From Chara braunii (lineage: Eukaryota > Streptophyta > Charophyceae > Charales > Characeae): a DNA stretch of 29,727 bases. The notes under the pieces were generated by a model, which did no database searches, had not been told where the DNA came from, and worked only from the letters and a program-made list of their open reading frames with translations. The stretch spans positions 2,240,922 through 2,270,648 of the forward strand of contig BFEA01000193.1 in NCBI GenBank assembly GCA_003427395.1, in the 5' to 3' direction. This document shows positions 19,441 to 29,727 of the stretch, piece by piece (position 1 is the first letter of the stretch; each line of letters opens with the position of its first letter). The translations under genes and the position numbers were made by a program.

Positions 19441-20643
19441 TCTACTTTCTTCTTGTCTTCAGTCGTCTCCATCTTCATTAGTACTTCAAAATCCAGGCTC
19501 GCGAGTTCCCACACTCCTTCCTTCCTCTTATAGGTCACCCTCCGCTTTCTGCATAGTTATTGCACTTCAGTGTAGTGCATAGCGTCATAGTAGATGACCC
19601 TATCCTTGAAGTATAGCCGAAGTGTACAATCATCCTTCCTTCCGTATTTTCCATCGTCTGCTTCTCCACCTTCCTCTTCCTCCTCCTCGTTCTTCTCCTC
19701 AAAGGGAGCATTCGGTTGCCTGCTCATTTTGTCATCTGTTTGCATACTACCAGCGTTACTATTTTTTGGCTTCCCTCCCTTTCATCGCTAGGATCTCTAG
19801 AAGTAGGTCCTTCAGTTGCGCCACCTCCTTCAGGTTGTCCGTTGAATCCTCCAGTTTCCCTTCAAGGTTCTGTACTACTGCATCCCTTTCTTTCGCATTG
19901 TCGTCGGATGAGACTTCCACTGACTTCTTTCCTTTATTACCTCTCTTCATGTGATTGGACCTCGATCGTGTCTTGCTCGTTCTTGGACGAATCGGTGAAG
20001 CCCGCTCCCTCATCCGTTTTTCACTACTAGAGTTTTCCCTCAACTCTCTAAGTTCCTTCTCCATCCTTAAATTTCAGTTCTTTTAGTTCCCCGTCCTTTA
20101 GCTTAGATTTGTTTTCCATATCATCTAGCTTCTCGGTCAAGATCAACAGGGAGTTCCCAAAATTCTCGGCTACCTACTTTTTCATGCTATCCTCTTTTCC
20201 ATCCGCGGTCGCCTTCACCTTTCCTTTATCCCGTGCATTTGACTTCTTCCCTTGCTCTTTCACCTCACTCTCGCCTTTTTTTTTTTTTTTTCCTTCTCCT
20301 TGTACCCTTTTCAGCCTTGCTATTTCATGTAAATCCTTCTTCCTTGCTTCCTCTAATGCCTCTTTTAATTTCAACTTATCAAGGAAATCGGCTTGCTCTT
20401 TTGTGAAGTACACACGTTGTTGGTAGTTATCAGCATTCCCTCGTCCATATCCTTGATTGAACTACCCCGGATTCCCTGCAGGTACGCCCGCTTGTTCGTT
20501 CCAATGTTGTGGGGCGTTGCCGTAGCGTACCCTTGCTGAATAGGGGGGAAACCGAATTGGAGCGGAGCAGGATATGGTTGCTGGTAGAATTTATTCGGAG
20601 CTTGAAATGGAGCATTAGGCGCTTGGTATGCACTGTGCAGCAC
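19341..20643 (-). pseudogene. Penelope-like ORF1, copy B
   Basis: Homologous along its length to the ORF1 copy at 12,624-13,809, with the same Tyr/Gln/Pro-rich start, FTKEQADFLDKL, coiled coil, SR-like basic patch and poly-Glu. It shares with copy A the in-frame TAG at 20,462-20,464, the TAG at 20,174-20,176 and the TAA at 19,557-19,559, but has GAA where copy A has the TAA at 12,730. Copy B carries two extra indels: one base missing near 20,512 and two bases missing near 20,070. Past the point where copy A is cut, it continues as an acidic Ser/Asp/Glu tail ending at TAG 19,341, overlapping the start of the GIY-YIG frame by about 100 nt in another frame. Confidence 0.65.
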
Positions 20644-21676
20644 CCGGTATCACGCCAGGTGGGGGCGGAGGAGGGGCGTTCTCCATCTAGTATTTCCCAC
20701 AATTCGACCAGCGTCCTCTGCCTCTCCCTCAGCCTTGAGCCCACATGCGTAACCGTTACTCCACCAAAGATCTTCAAGTCAGCGTCACAATGGTAACTCC
20801 ACAACATTTCTCACGGGGTCGTACAGGTGTTATATGTAGTAATCTCGTGCTCGTACCATCTAACGCTAGTCGCCGCAGATCCCCAATCCTACGACTATCA
20901 CCTCGTGTGAATCAACCCCCAACGCCGTCACATTTGTGTGTCGTACCGCCGGATTATCACGATAAAAAATCCTAGCAAAATCATTATACAACCCCTACTG
21001 CATCACATTCACATCTAAATACCCATCCAATCTATGCCATGAAATCCACAAACCCCGACATCCGAATCATTCCCTTACCCACCTTCTCATACGACTGACG
21101 TCGGCGGACACACGTCGATTAAACCTCCCTGACTCGCCTCCCCCCAGACTAAGCGGAGGTCAATGGCGATTCCAACGTCGATGTCTGCCCAGCTGACGCA
21201 CGCGTTTCAGACGTCATCAATTAGCGTAGCACCATCACCCCGGATACGCCCTGCCTTACCACACGACGGAAGTAAAACCAAGTCGCGGTACGTCGACGGA
21301 TGTTAAACCTCCCTACCTCGCCTCCCCCTGAACAAGCGAAGGTCGATGGCGATTGCAACGTTAGTGCAACACCATCATCCCGAAAGCTTTAATCCTTCGG
21401 ATATGTCCGTTCTGGCATCCAGCCCACGTACCTTCGATCATGCCATCAACAACGCACTGCGAGCACATACCAGCGAGGAGATCGTCACTGAAAAACTGGT
21501 CTTCCGCCTCTCGTTGACAATACTGAGTGGAACCACGTACCTTGGAGTCGACGCAATAGAAAGAAAGATAAGCAAAGCTATACTAAGGAGAAAAAATGCT
21601 CATCAACATTGATACCGACGACACTGTGAGATCATATCGAAGCTTACTGAGAGGTCGATCTCCCAGCTCTTATGTC

Positions 21677-22192
21677 ATTACAACAATAATGAAAGGCGAG
21701 TTCGGACTTTACTTCTCATAACGAAAAGTACACCTTTCGTCACTGGGAAACAACCGATGCTCGAACCTTCTGTCCTTGCTGCTCAGCTCGAGAGGAGAAT
21801 AGCTCCAGATTTCAATCACTATATACTACTCATCATGACTATTAACTCTAATATTTTACTGTTCGTACTCACCCGCATAGGCAGCGCCGCCACAGGCCAG
21901 GTACCAACCTAGAAAAAGATCCAGCTACAGCTAACAAAACCGGAAGAAAAAAAAAATCGTACTCAATCACGTGGGGCAGCACCGTCGCCGGCAAAACTAC
22001 GAAAGAAAACGGAAATCAAAACTGGATAAAGACCACGGGGGGTGCCAGTAGAGGGGGCCTTTACAGGTACCCCACAATTAAACCAGGTACGTGGTTCACA
22101 AGGCCCAGATGCCGGTACAAGTGGGGAGTAACGATTTTTCCAGCCTAAACCTTTCGTGGTAGGCTTTGTGTTAGTGCTGATAGTCATGTTCG
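21677..22192 (-). repeat. 515-bp repeat, copy 3 (5' pseudo-LTR of unit B)
   Basis: Same sequence as the repeats at 14,936 and 15,579, followed on the right by the same linker as unit A (to about 22,312), after which identity to unit A ends and unrelated sequence begins. This sets the 5' boundary of unit B. Confidence 0.88.
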
Positions 22193-22312
22193 GGGGCCCT
22201 TGCCAGTTAACAGACAGTTAAGGTTTGGATCCCTCGTCTCACTCCCGTCCAAGAAGGGTATGGTTGACCAAAATTACCTACAGAAGAGAAACATATTTTT
22301 TTATCATGATAG

Positions 22313-24615
22313 AATTATTTGAAGGGAGCCGCTGGTTGAGGTACTGGTTCTGATCTTAACTCTGTGTCTCGGACATCGAAACTTAGATCGACCAGCTTAA
22401 AGCGACATTTTAAACCACTACATGAAGAATTGAGTCCTCACTTAGACAAACAAATTACTTTTCAATAAAAAATGTATGGTGGACAGTTCGGCAGTTTACA
22501 AGCGCGTGGGGCAAAAAAAAAAAATTAAAAAGATTTTTTAACAAGTAAGCAAAGACAACCAATGAAAATGTGGTGACCGAGTCAATGACTTGAACGATTT
22601 CGTCGTGCACCACTAATTGAGGGATTTCGATTCGCCGAATACACACAACGAGCTTGATATTGTTATGTATTTGCTCTTCATAATAATTCACATTTTACCT
22701 TCATCTCTCAAGAAAAACTCTTCCTCATTTTTCATACGTCAATTCCACCAAGCATACCCTCTCCTTAGGAGGAAGTTCTCAGGAGGAGGTTCTTAGGTAA
22801 CGAACATTTATAAGGGCAGATAAGTGGTTCGTGTCACTAACAACAACTAACTCAAAGTAAAACCGATCGATTTCTCAAAGTATGTAAAGCAACAGTCAGC
22901 TAACTCAAGTGAAAATCCATTTATTTTCTCAATCTCTCCAAATAACATTCAGCCAACGCGAAACAATTTCCAATTATGTTCCAAAAGATTTTAAGACCAT
23001 AGTTAACTAAGCCGAAAGAACGATCGGTTACTTCCTCATCCCCCGCAAAACATTTGTCAGGCTGCCCTCTAGCTGTGGTCGTATTAATGCTATCTTTAGA
23101 TGAACTTCGTCATGAATCCTATGTCTCTAGCTCGCCTATTTGTAGACCTGGCTTGCTTGGTTCTCAGAGTCAACAAAAATTACTTGTAAAGCATCATTTG
23201 TCTGAACTGAAGTAGTTTTCAAAGAAGGAAGTACTTAAACAAATGTATCAATTGCCGATAGTTTAGAAATCGCCAATATTTTATAGTTCCACGACACTTG
23301 CCCCTTTCAAATCTACTCACAAAGGAAGTCACTTCACTATACAATTATATTGTAGAATTTTCCTCCACCCAATCTTGTCATCCTCGTCTTGCCTTTCTCA
23401 GTTTCCACTCTCCCTCGTTTTCACCTTCCCACGGTTGCTCAACACGAAGCTACCGCTTTCAACTTGATTTATCTTCCTTCTCTTTCTTCGCTCTCTTCCC
23501 GATTGTGAGCTCGAATCGACGTCCCCCTATCCCTCTCTTTCTTTATTCTCACTTTCCCTTTCTCTTTCTTACGACATACCCTCGTTCGTTTCTACTCTCC
23601 TTCGACCAACTCGGTGAATAGTCTATTCGACCACTTTACCAGTCAGTAACATATAGTCGTTTTTTTTTTTCCATGTCCCGCTCGCCAGTCGCTCGGCCAC
23701 ACGTACCCTGACGCTTTCACGCTCTAACATGCCAACTTTAGGAGCTCGCTTCACACCTCTCCGCACGACTCTTCCCATTGCCTATGCGTCAAAACGTATC
23801 TCAACACTCTCGCACATGAGTTTAACCTAATCTAAAGCTCAGACTACCTTCCTCCTTCGAAGCATGTATCAGTTAGCTAACGATGGGCAGCTGAAGCTCT
23901 CGCTAACTCTCTTCATTCTACTCGTCCCGCCCAATCCTCACGTTCTTTAGTTTAGGCCCCACTTCTTTATGTCGAAATGTATTTGGGCCCCATCGCAACC
24001 TAATTCACGCATTAACACACTGCTCACCTTCTACTCGGGACTTATTCGTGCACGCATTTTTGCTAGGTCGTGATCACGTACTCCGAGGACGAAGGACAAT
24101 TCGCTACTCCCTCCTATACGTTTTCCACATCCCCCAGAGGCGTGCAGTTGCGTTCTACATAGATGCGTTGCTTTTCTTCCCCACTCTCGCATTGCTTGCG
24201 AGACATTCAACGTACCTTATGTTTTTCATGGCCAAGTGCACTCTCGCTATTCCTCAGCCTCTCCCTCTTTTACTTACTTCCTCATGCCTTTTCCTTGCTC
24301 GTTATGCTTCTCCCTTTCTCTCACGTCTCTCTCTCTCGTCTTTCTTACTCTCCCATATCCCTCACTCTCCTGTGGAGGCTGTGGTTCAAGTCTGAATGTT
24401 TGACTGCTTGATTCTTCTCGAGCAAGATAAACCGCTCGTCTGCATACCACAAGTAGTCTTGCGATCGTGAGCTCGTATGCCTCCCAACAGCAAGCCGAGA
24501 GGAGGTGCAAGTGACTACAACCCAAGCACGACTGCTTCTTTGATTTTGACGTTCACCTTATTAGCGGAGATCTCCGTGTTCGCTCAGTCCTCGAATAGCA
24601 GTTGCAGACAGAGGC
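22313..24615. other. No recognisable gene; pyrimidine-rich DNA
   Basis: From the end of unit B the sequence turns to AT-rich and then, from about 23,300, to strongly C/T-rich plus-strand DNA. The reading frames here are compositionally biased (Ser/Phe/Leu/Pro on plus, Arg/Glu on minus) and show no domain. A poly(T) run lies near 23,660. No promoter or RNA gene could be supported. Confidence 0.6.

Positions 24616-24617
<2 letters not shown>

Positions 24618-24667
<50 letters not shown>
24618..24667. repeat. (TC)n microsatellite
   Basis: About 25 uninterrupted CT units. It generates spurious Ser-Leu and Arg-Glu repeats in overlapping frames. Confidence 0.97.
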
Positions 24668-24669
<2 letters not shown>

Positions 24670-25266
24670 CCTACAAGAAAGCGAATCTGATCAGTTGCGT
24701 TGCTAGTTGCATTCTTTCCTTTCTCCCCTCTTTCTCCTTCTTCACTTTTTTTCTCCCACACTTTTTGTCTACTCCTGGCGCCCCCTTCGCAGACGAACCT
24801 GGTCGTTATCACAGTCTGGTCCAATACCTCGCCAGTTGGTAGACTGCCCCGAGATGACGATGACGAGCGCAAAGAGACCTGGTCGAAGAGCACGACGATC
24901 ACCTTGTTCGTAATGATCACCGTGCACGCAGTGATCCCCGTGTTCGCCTCAACCTCCAATGGCCCATTCCCTCTATCTCTTGCCCTCTCATCCTCTCGGT
25001 GTGGGCCCGCACAACCCATAGCTCGGATGCGGTTAGAAACAGTACCCGAGGTTCCCGCGTCCGCCAATCCGTCTTTATCATCTATCTGGCCAGCCTTCTC
25101 CCAGTCTCCTCGGTGCGCGACCTGAATTATTCGCACAATGCATATGGTTCGTATCGCTTTCTCTGGTGGTTGTTTCGTGGGTTCGGTTCTGATAGCCGCT
25201 CTCGCAAGGTTTGGGGTTGCAAATACCTCTTATGCGTGGCCACATATCTGCATTAGCCTTGGCCTC

Positions 25267-25430
25267 TTGTCAAAGGGAGAACGTAGAATGGGGAATTCAA
25301 CAATATGGGTCTGCGTTCGGCCCCAACAACCCTACTCTGCTCATAACCGCATCGGGTCTACCCGGCGAGAAGGCCCTGGTCAAAGGAAGAACGTACGTAA
25401 GGGAACTCGACAATATGCGTTCATGCTTCA
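25267..25430. repeat. About 50-bp direct repeat, 110-bp offset
   Basis: TCAAAGGGAGAACGTA with the following GGGGAATTCAACAATATG (about 25,270-25,312) recurs as TCAAAGGAAGAACGTA with GGGAACTCGACAATATG (about 25,380-25,421). The offset is not a multiple of three. The frames read through it on the plus strand are not convincing proteins. Confidence 0.7.
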
Positions 25431-25572
25431 AAAAAGAAGATTGGTTATGAAGCCTGGACTTCGGGTCTGCGCCTCGATGCCATTCACTCTTGGCGTCTAC
25501 TGTCATGGACGTCGGGGCTTTGAATACTTCCCCCCCCCTTTTAGATACCACCTAATAGTCTGACTAAGCCAT

Positions 25573-25725
25573 TCAATAAAACGTGGTCTCTCCTGGAGTC
25601 CTTGCCCGATCATAGCCAAAATATTGTTGCGTCGCATGTCTCAAGGCATAGTCCATAACCTCTCGTATCGTTCCAACCAGCGGCCTCCTTATATCCTCAT
25701 CCCATTCATCGCCCAGTAAACTCAT
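25573..25725 (-). CDS. Short ORF, possible fragment of an element protein
   Basis: A 50-codon minus-strand ORF from ATG 25,723-25,725 to TGA 25,573-25,575. Composition is natural, unlike surrounding frames: it contains GDEWDEDIRRPLVGT and REVMDYALRHATQQYFG. No family is recognised. It has the same orientation as the gag-like remnant at 26.6-27.6 kb and could be a downstream piece of it. Its length is too short for certainty. Confidence 0.3.
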   Translation of the reverse strand: MSLLGDEWDEDIRRPLVGTIREVMDYALRHATQQYFGYDRARTPGETTFY

Positions 25726-26604
25726 GCGTATCATAATTTAGGGGTACGTTACACACAAAAGAAAGGACTACAAAGGGCGACAATAAATCAATAAGAATCA
25801 GGGTGGTTCGACACGAAAACATTATCTTGACAAAAAAAACAGAAAAGCAGTGAAATTTCCAATATGAGAATTTTGCTTTCCTTTATAACGATCATTTTCA
25901 TATTTTTAATTTTTTGACATAGTCGCAAAAATAAATAAAATGCCACCATCAACTCGATATCGCAAAATCACTTGTGTGAAACCTCGTGCTCGCGGTCGAA
26001 GTTAAGCCTCGGTGGTAATGGAAGTAGGGTCAAAATTGCTCCACTAGGATAGTTCATAACATTAAGTACAATAATATGATATTTAGCAAAATAGTCGGTC
26101 TAGTATACAAAGTTGTGGAAACAGAAAACATGATTCGGCCTCGAAAACTTGTTTTTGTGTTTCCCACAAGACAAAGGTAATGTCAAAATAGGTTAGTACC
26201 ACCACACCTAAGCCCATATTCTCCACATTTGGGAGGCCGATTGGATTTGGCCGCCCGACAATTGTCCATAGTTCTCGCACTATTGAGGACCCTCTTCCCC
26301 TTATACATGCTTCATTTTCTTAGTTCAGAGGTAAGAGGAAAATTGAAGAGTTGTTGCATTGTGGCTAGGTGTCCTGATCGCTCAGTTTACGTTCCATAAG
26401 AAAACCCATGTTGGCCAACTTCTGCAGCTAAAACCATCTAATGGACTCAGGCATGGCGAGATGAATCGAATTTAGCTGTTGTTTTGGCGTTGGCGTTACC
26501 ATATGACCGTGTTTCCCAATAAAGACTTCCATTCGGCAAACCAAAGTGTGTACACTACGTCATATAATTTTGTGGATATTCATAGTCTGATACATTGTTG
26601 TAAT

Positions 26605-27636
26605 CCCCTTGTTTTCATATTTTAATATAGTTTTTAATTCCTCGATAAATTCGTTCTAGGGATTTTAATATAGTTTTTAATCCCCTCGCTATCAAATCTA
26701 GTCGGTCTCCGAAGTTATTCTTTGCCACTTGCTGCATCACCCATGATTTGGCATCACCCTTCAACGCAGCATATGCATACATGACTTATCAATCTTTGTC
26801 TGATCCACTTTATGAAGATGAAAGTCCGTATCTCCGCAATCTATACATCTAAATTGTCGTCGGGTTAGCCATGATACATGGCAGGGAATTTTATTTTATA
26901 GCAAGAATGGTCCTCACCGGCCTCATAACGAGGTTCCTCCATCACCTGTTTCTCTTCCTCGCCACCATTTTTCTTGTCTACTTCTTTACTTTCCTTTTTA
27001 TTTCTTTTGTTTTTCTCCTCCGGCAACCTCTGTTCCGACTTAGCAAATAATGCATCTTGTGAACCCTCAAATCCAACCTCTACAGTTCATTGTGCCATGT
27101 CCTCTCGTCCATCATTTAGAGTGGTTAGGCCGTCGGTACGGTCGCTAAAATTGTGATGCATCTGGATTTGGCTACGTGGTTCACATATACTTGGCCACTC
27201 TCTTCTTGCTCTTTGATACGGGCGGACAAAAACTTCTCCTCGGACAACTCTAGCCCTAACTTTTGCACGTCTTCTTTTTCTTCTTCTGCCTTTTCCGTTG
27301 CCTCCTCCAACTCTCCTCTTCTTTTCTTCATCTCCGCATTTTTTTTCTCTGCTTCCGCCAAGAAGACATTTACGGTCACAAGGGTCCAACTCCAATTGCT
27401 ACAGCCGGTGTCCCACCACGAGAATTCTGTCATTTTCCCCCTCCTCCCTTCTTCTTATCTTCTCCTTCTTCATCACTTACTTCTCCACCATCATCATCTC
27501 CCTCTCCAATCTTCCGCTCTTTTCTTCTCCTTTTCGGTTCTTCATACCCTTCATCCCTTGGCTGTGAAGTTTGTCTACCACTATAGTGGACTATCAAGGT
27601 AAGGTGTACGGTGAGCCAAAATCCCAAGGGAAACAA
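26605..27636 (-). pseudogene. Gag-like retrotransposon remnant with coiled coil
   Basis: Minus-strand pieces in several frames. The N-terminal part (27,636-27,430) is basic then acidic (PKRRRKERKIGEG, then a D/E-rich run). It meets the next frame (27,433-27,125) at an ATGA overlap; this contains a Lys/Glu coiled coil (LAEAEKKNAEMKKRR onward). Further on, two frames give FRCIDCGDTDFHLHKVDQTK (about 26,800-26,860) and YAYAALKGDAKSWVMQQVAK with NNFGDRLDLIARGLK (about 26,645-26,790). The LKG-A-x-x-W pattern is typical of retrotransposon gag. At least two frameshifts and stops separate the parts. No protease or RT is found beside it. A Ty3-type gag is likely but not proven. Confidence 0.45.
26620..26688. 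repeat. 25-bp direct repeat at the end of the gag-like remnant
   Basis: TTTTAATATAGTTTTTAAT followed by TCCTCG at 26,620-26,644 recurs at 26,663-26,688. It may be a local duplication in the gag-like coding sequence, which here reads LKTILKSLERIYR. Confidence 0.7.
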
Positions 27637-28495
27637 GAAACGGAGAAGGGGTTAGATAAGTACACAGAAAGCCAAAACACAACATATATGGTGGTTGTCC
27701 ATCTTGGAGAATCTGTACAACAGGTTGAGTCAGTTGGTGTAGACCCGTTCCACAACCCCCTAGACTTTGATGTAACCCCTTGACCTAACATATATGCCTG
27801 CGTGACTCTAGTCCCACAATCTAACTTAATTGACGTCTCCGTCTGTGATTGCCTCAATCAGCAGACTCTTCTACAGGGATAAGTTTTGACAACTAAGTTA
27901 GCCAACTGGCAGTTTAAGGACAGCGAGCACAATCCTCATGAATTATTTAACGTCACAGACACGACGGCGTGGCCACATAGCATCTCCACCTCCTTGGTTC
28001 AACATTTGTACACACACAGTTCTTGGGCTAGACGGGTGTCCGCCACCCAATGTCCGTGCTTGCTACTTTACGCGCTTGCAGGTTGCAGGCATTCCCCTAA
28101 GCCTCCTACCAGCTGAGGACATACTTTGATAGGAACATAAAAAGACTCCTGCAGCTCAATCCAGAGAAAGACCAACAAAACAGTGAATCAGCGTCGTAAC
28201 CACCACGTGCAAGACTAAAGGAGCTGAATGCCTCACCTCCATGCTCACTAAAGACTTTTTGTTGCCCGCTAATTCCATTTGGTCACTTGACCAAGCTCGA
28301 CGTCTGCTGCAGATACGTGCTTTCGCCCCTTTTTCCGCTCTCCAACTCGCTTTGATCTTTCCCCGGCCACATCGCAGATTTTTATCCCCCCTTTTGTTCA
28401 CTGCTGTAGTCGTCGCTCTCGCCCGCTGGCCTTCTTCCAAACACACAGCCTCTAAACTTCACGATGCACCTTTCCTCTACCGTGCACGCCGAACC

Positions 28496-28730
28496 TTTTT
28501 TTTTTTTTTTTTTTTTAATCACACCTTCACTCACACTGCAACTTGCTCTGCACATGGCTGAGGCAAGATCACACTTGATCGCACTGGATTTGAACGCTGT
28601 CCGCAGTTCGGCAGCTTATTGGTGTGCCAACTCCCCTGGGGCTGCTCAAGGTGGGGATCAAACTCAGGTCTGTATTTCAACAGCGCATAGGCATACCACT
28701 GAGGTAGGGCTGCTGGTAGCTGCCCACTCA
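28496..28730 (-). mobile_element. tRNA-derived SINE candidate
   Basis: On the minus strand TACCTCAGTGGT (28,695-28,706) resembles a pol III A box and GAGTTTGATCC (28,655-28,665) a B box, at tRNA-like spacing. The sequence then runs down to a 21-base poly(A) (T-run at 28,496-28,516 on plus), as a SINE would. The acceptor and T stems do not pair properly, so a functional tRNA is unlikely. No target-site duplication was confirmed. Confidence 0.35.
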
Positions 28731-28849
28731 GGGCCTACTTACACCCAACACCCGCTGCCCTGCGTAGGGCTCACACTAAAATCTCCACCCCCCCCCGCCT
28801 TTTTTTTTTGGAATCTGGAACCCGTTTTCACATTTAGACACCCGCTATC

Positions 28850-28945
28850 TCACACTACCACACATACACACAACACACACGAGCACGTACACACACATAC
28901 TCGAACACGTGCACAGTCACACATACGCACACACACACTTTCTTT
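28850..28945. repeat. Degenerate CA-rich repeat
   Basis: Imperfect CACA units interspersed with ACGT-type variants over about 95 bp. It is low-complexity, an eroded microsatellite. Confidence 0.85.
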
Positions 28946-29220
28946 CACATGCGTGCGACTGTCACGTCTGCGTCGCATCTCTAATCTCCCACCTTCTGCA
29001 GGTCTAAGCTCATTCACCATGTGCACCCTACTGCCTCTCCTCTTTTGGCCGCTACCTTGATCACGCTCTTCCTTCTCCCTCTATTGAACGGCAAAAAAAG
29101 GTGATGGGGGTGGAGTGTCCTGCCCCCCGACCACACTGCACCAAACAGCTCAAAAAGCCCTGGAGTGAGCAGCGAGATCACACTGGCTATGGCTGCGCTT
29201 GCACAGGCTTTCTTCTTACG

Positions 29221-29238
29221 TTTTTTTTTTTTTTTTTT
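29221..29238. repeat. 18-base T tract
   Basis: A homopolymer run similar to those at 1606-1621 and 28,496-28,516. It could be the poly(A) of another minus-strand retrocopy, but the adjacent sequence shows no pol III boxes or coding. Apart from this, 28,950-29,660 holds no recognised gene. Confidence 0.8.
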
Positions 29239-29657
29239 AACCCTGCTTTTCCTTCACACGAATGGGATTTTTAACTACACTGCCCGTTACACTAGGGCCC
29301 GCTGCTTTTGCACACACTCTTCTTCATGCCTGTCACCTAGCATGATTCTACTCCTACGCGCCCTCATGGTTACCGCGTTCTGGATGCTTCTTCCTGGCGT
29401 GCACCTTATCCCTGCACGTGTGCGCCTTGCTGCTCTTCACCGTGCGTTTCATCTTTTCACCACGGGATGCTTGATGAGGACAGTAAGAGATTTGCTCCAA
29501 TACCACTGAAATGATCCAGTTCAACCCGGATCGAAACGACTACTCAACAGTGAGATTCACCCAACATGAGCATACACACACAACTTAGTAGCAACGTGAA
29601 ATGATACACAGATTCTCAAGATAGCGGCTTTGGCCGCCAGCAACAACATCAACAGGT

Positions 29658-29659
<2 letters not shown>

Positions 29660-29727
<68 letters not shown>
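29660..29727. repeat. (TC)n microsatellite at window end
   Basis: A perfect TC run of at least 33 units that continues past the window edge. Confidence 0.98.

Larger units (their letters stand above)
15572..22312 (-). mobile_element. Penelope-like element, unit B, with N-terminal GIY-YIG and RT
   Basis: About 6.7 kb, transcribed right to left. Order: 5' linker (22,193-22,312), 515-bp repeat (21,677-22,192), 5' non-coding region, ORF1 (19,341-20,643), GIY-YIG endonuclease (about 18,650-19,440), reverse transcriptase (16,143 to about 18,640), then another 515-bp repeat (15,579-16,093) and the start of unit A. An endonuclease located before the RT is the permuted order known for Chlamys/Naiad-type Penelope-like elements; canonical Penelope has it after the RT. 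Repeats at both ends and tandem units fit the pseudo-LTR organisation of this superfamily. Several frameshifts show this copy is decayed or poorly assembled. Confidence 0.75.

Noticed and set aside
24477-25136. Plus- and minus-strand ORFs of 121-191 codons
   Set aside because: They overlap the (TC)n microsatellite and pyrimidine-rich DNA, with no recognised motif; chance frames.
26083-26280. Zinc-knuckle-like peptide (KCGEYGLRC) near the gag remnant
   Set aside because: Only part of a CCHC pattern, in a frame that does not join the gag-like pieces.
27425-27440. ATGA overlap as translational coupling
   Set aside because: Coupling of this type is a prokaryotic arrangement; in this decayed eukaryotic element a frameshift is the likelier explanation.
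28621-28740. Functional tRNA gene
   Set aside because: Box-like motifs are present but acceptor and T stems do not pair; better explained as a tRNA-derived SINE or chance.

Overview
This is a eukaryotic, repeat-dominated window. No intact host gene, rRNA or credible functional tRNA gene is visible. Everything recognisable is a transposable element, a decayed element-encoded protein or simple-sequence DNA. The host cannot be fixed from sequence alone. The retroelement at 12.6-22.3 kb has its GIY-YIG endonuclease N-terminal to the reverse transcriptase, the permuted layout of Chlamys/Naiad-type Penelope-like elements (green lineage, protists, invertebrates). From memory, its low-complexity charged ORF1 and its RT resemble families in charophyte algae such as Chara; that is a weak inference only.

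Layout. 1-2750: moderate-GC DNA with microsatellites, three inverted-repeat (foldback/MITE-like) structures and a 153-bp direct duplication. 2752-12,623: a sharply AT-rich block read mainly on the minus strand. Its right part, 7409 to about 12,580, is a decayed Helitron protein: Rep (HUH) domain, then Pif1-type helicase, then, in the same reading frame as the helicase, an Ulp1/C48-type cysteine protease with His, Asp and Cys visible. Its left part holds two diverged paralogous ORFs of unknown function (3773-4183 and 4930-5580) and tandem duplications.

12,624-22,312: two head-to-tail Penelope-like units on the minus strand. Unit B (about 22,312 to 15,572) has ORF1, GIY-YIG and RT, with a 420-N gap inside the RT. 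Unit A (about 15,567 to 12,624) keeps only the 5' part and stops abruptly at the AT-rich block. Three copies of a 515-bp repeat lie where pseudo-LTRs would be expected, each with a conserved 14-15 bp hairpin.

22,313-29,727: mostly pyrimidine-rich DNA without convincing genes, a decayed gag-like coding region on the minus strand (26.6-27.6 kb), a short ORF at 25.6 kb, a tRNA-like SINE candidate ending in a poly(A) tract (28.5-28.7 kb), and a terminal (TC)n microsatellite.

The proteins belong to separate parasites, not to one pathway. The most unusual items are the Helitron helicase-protease fusion with its paralogous companion ORFs, and the tandem permuted Penelope-like array.
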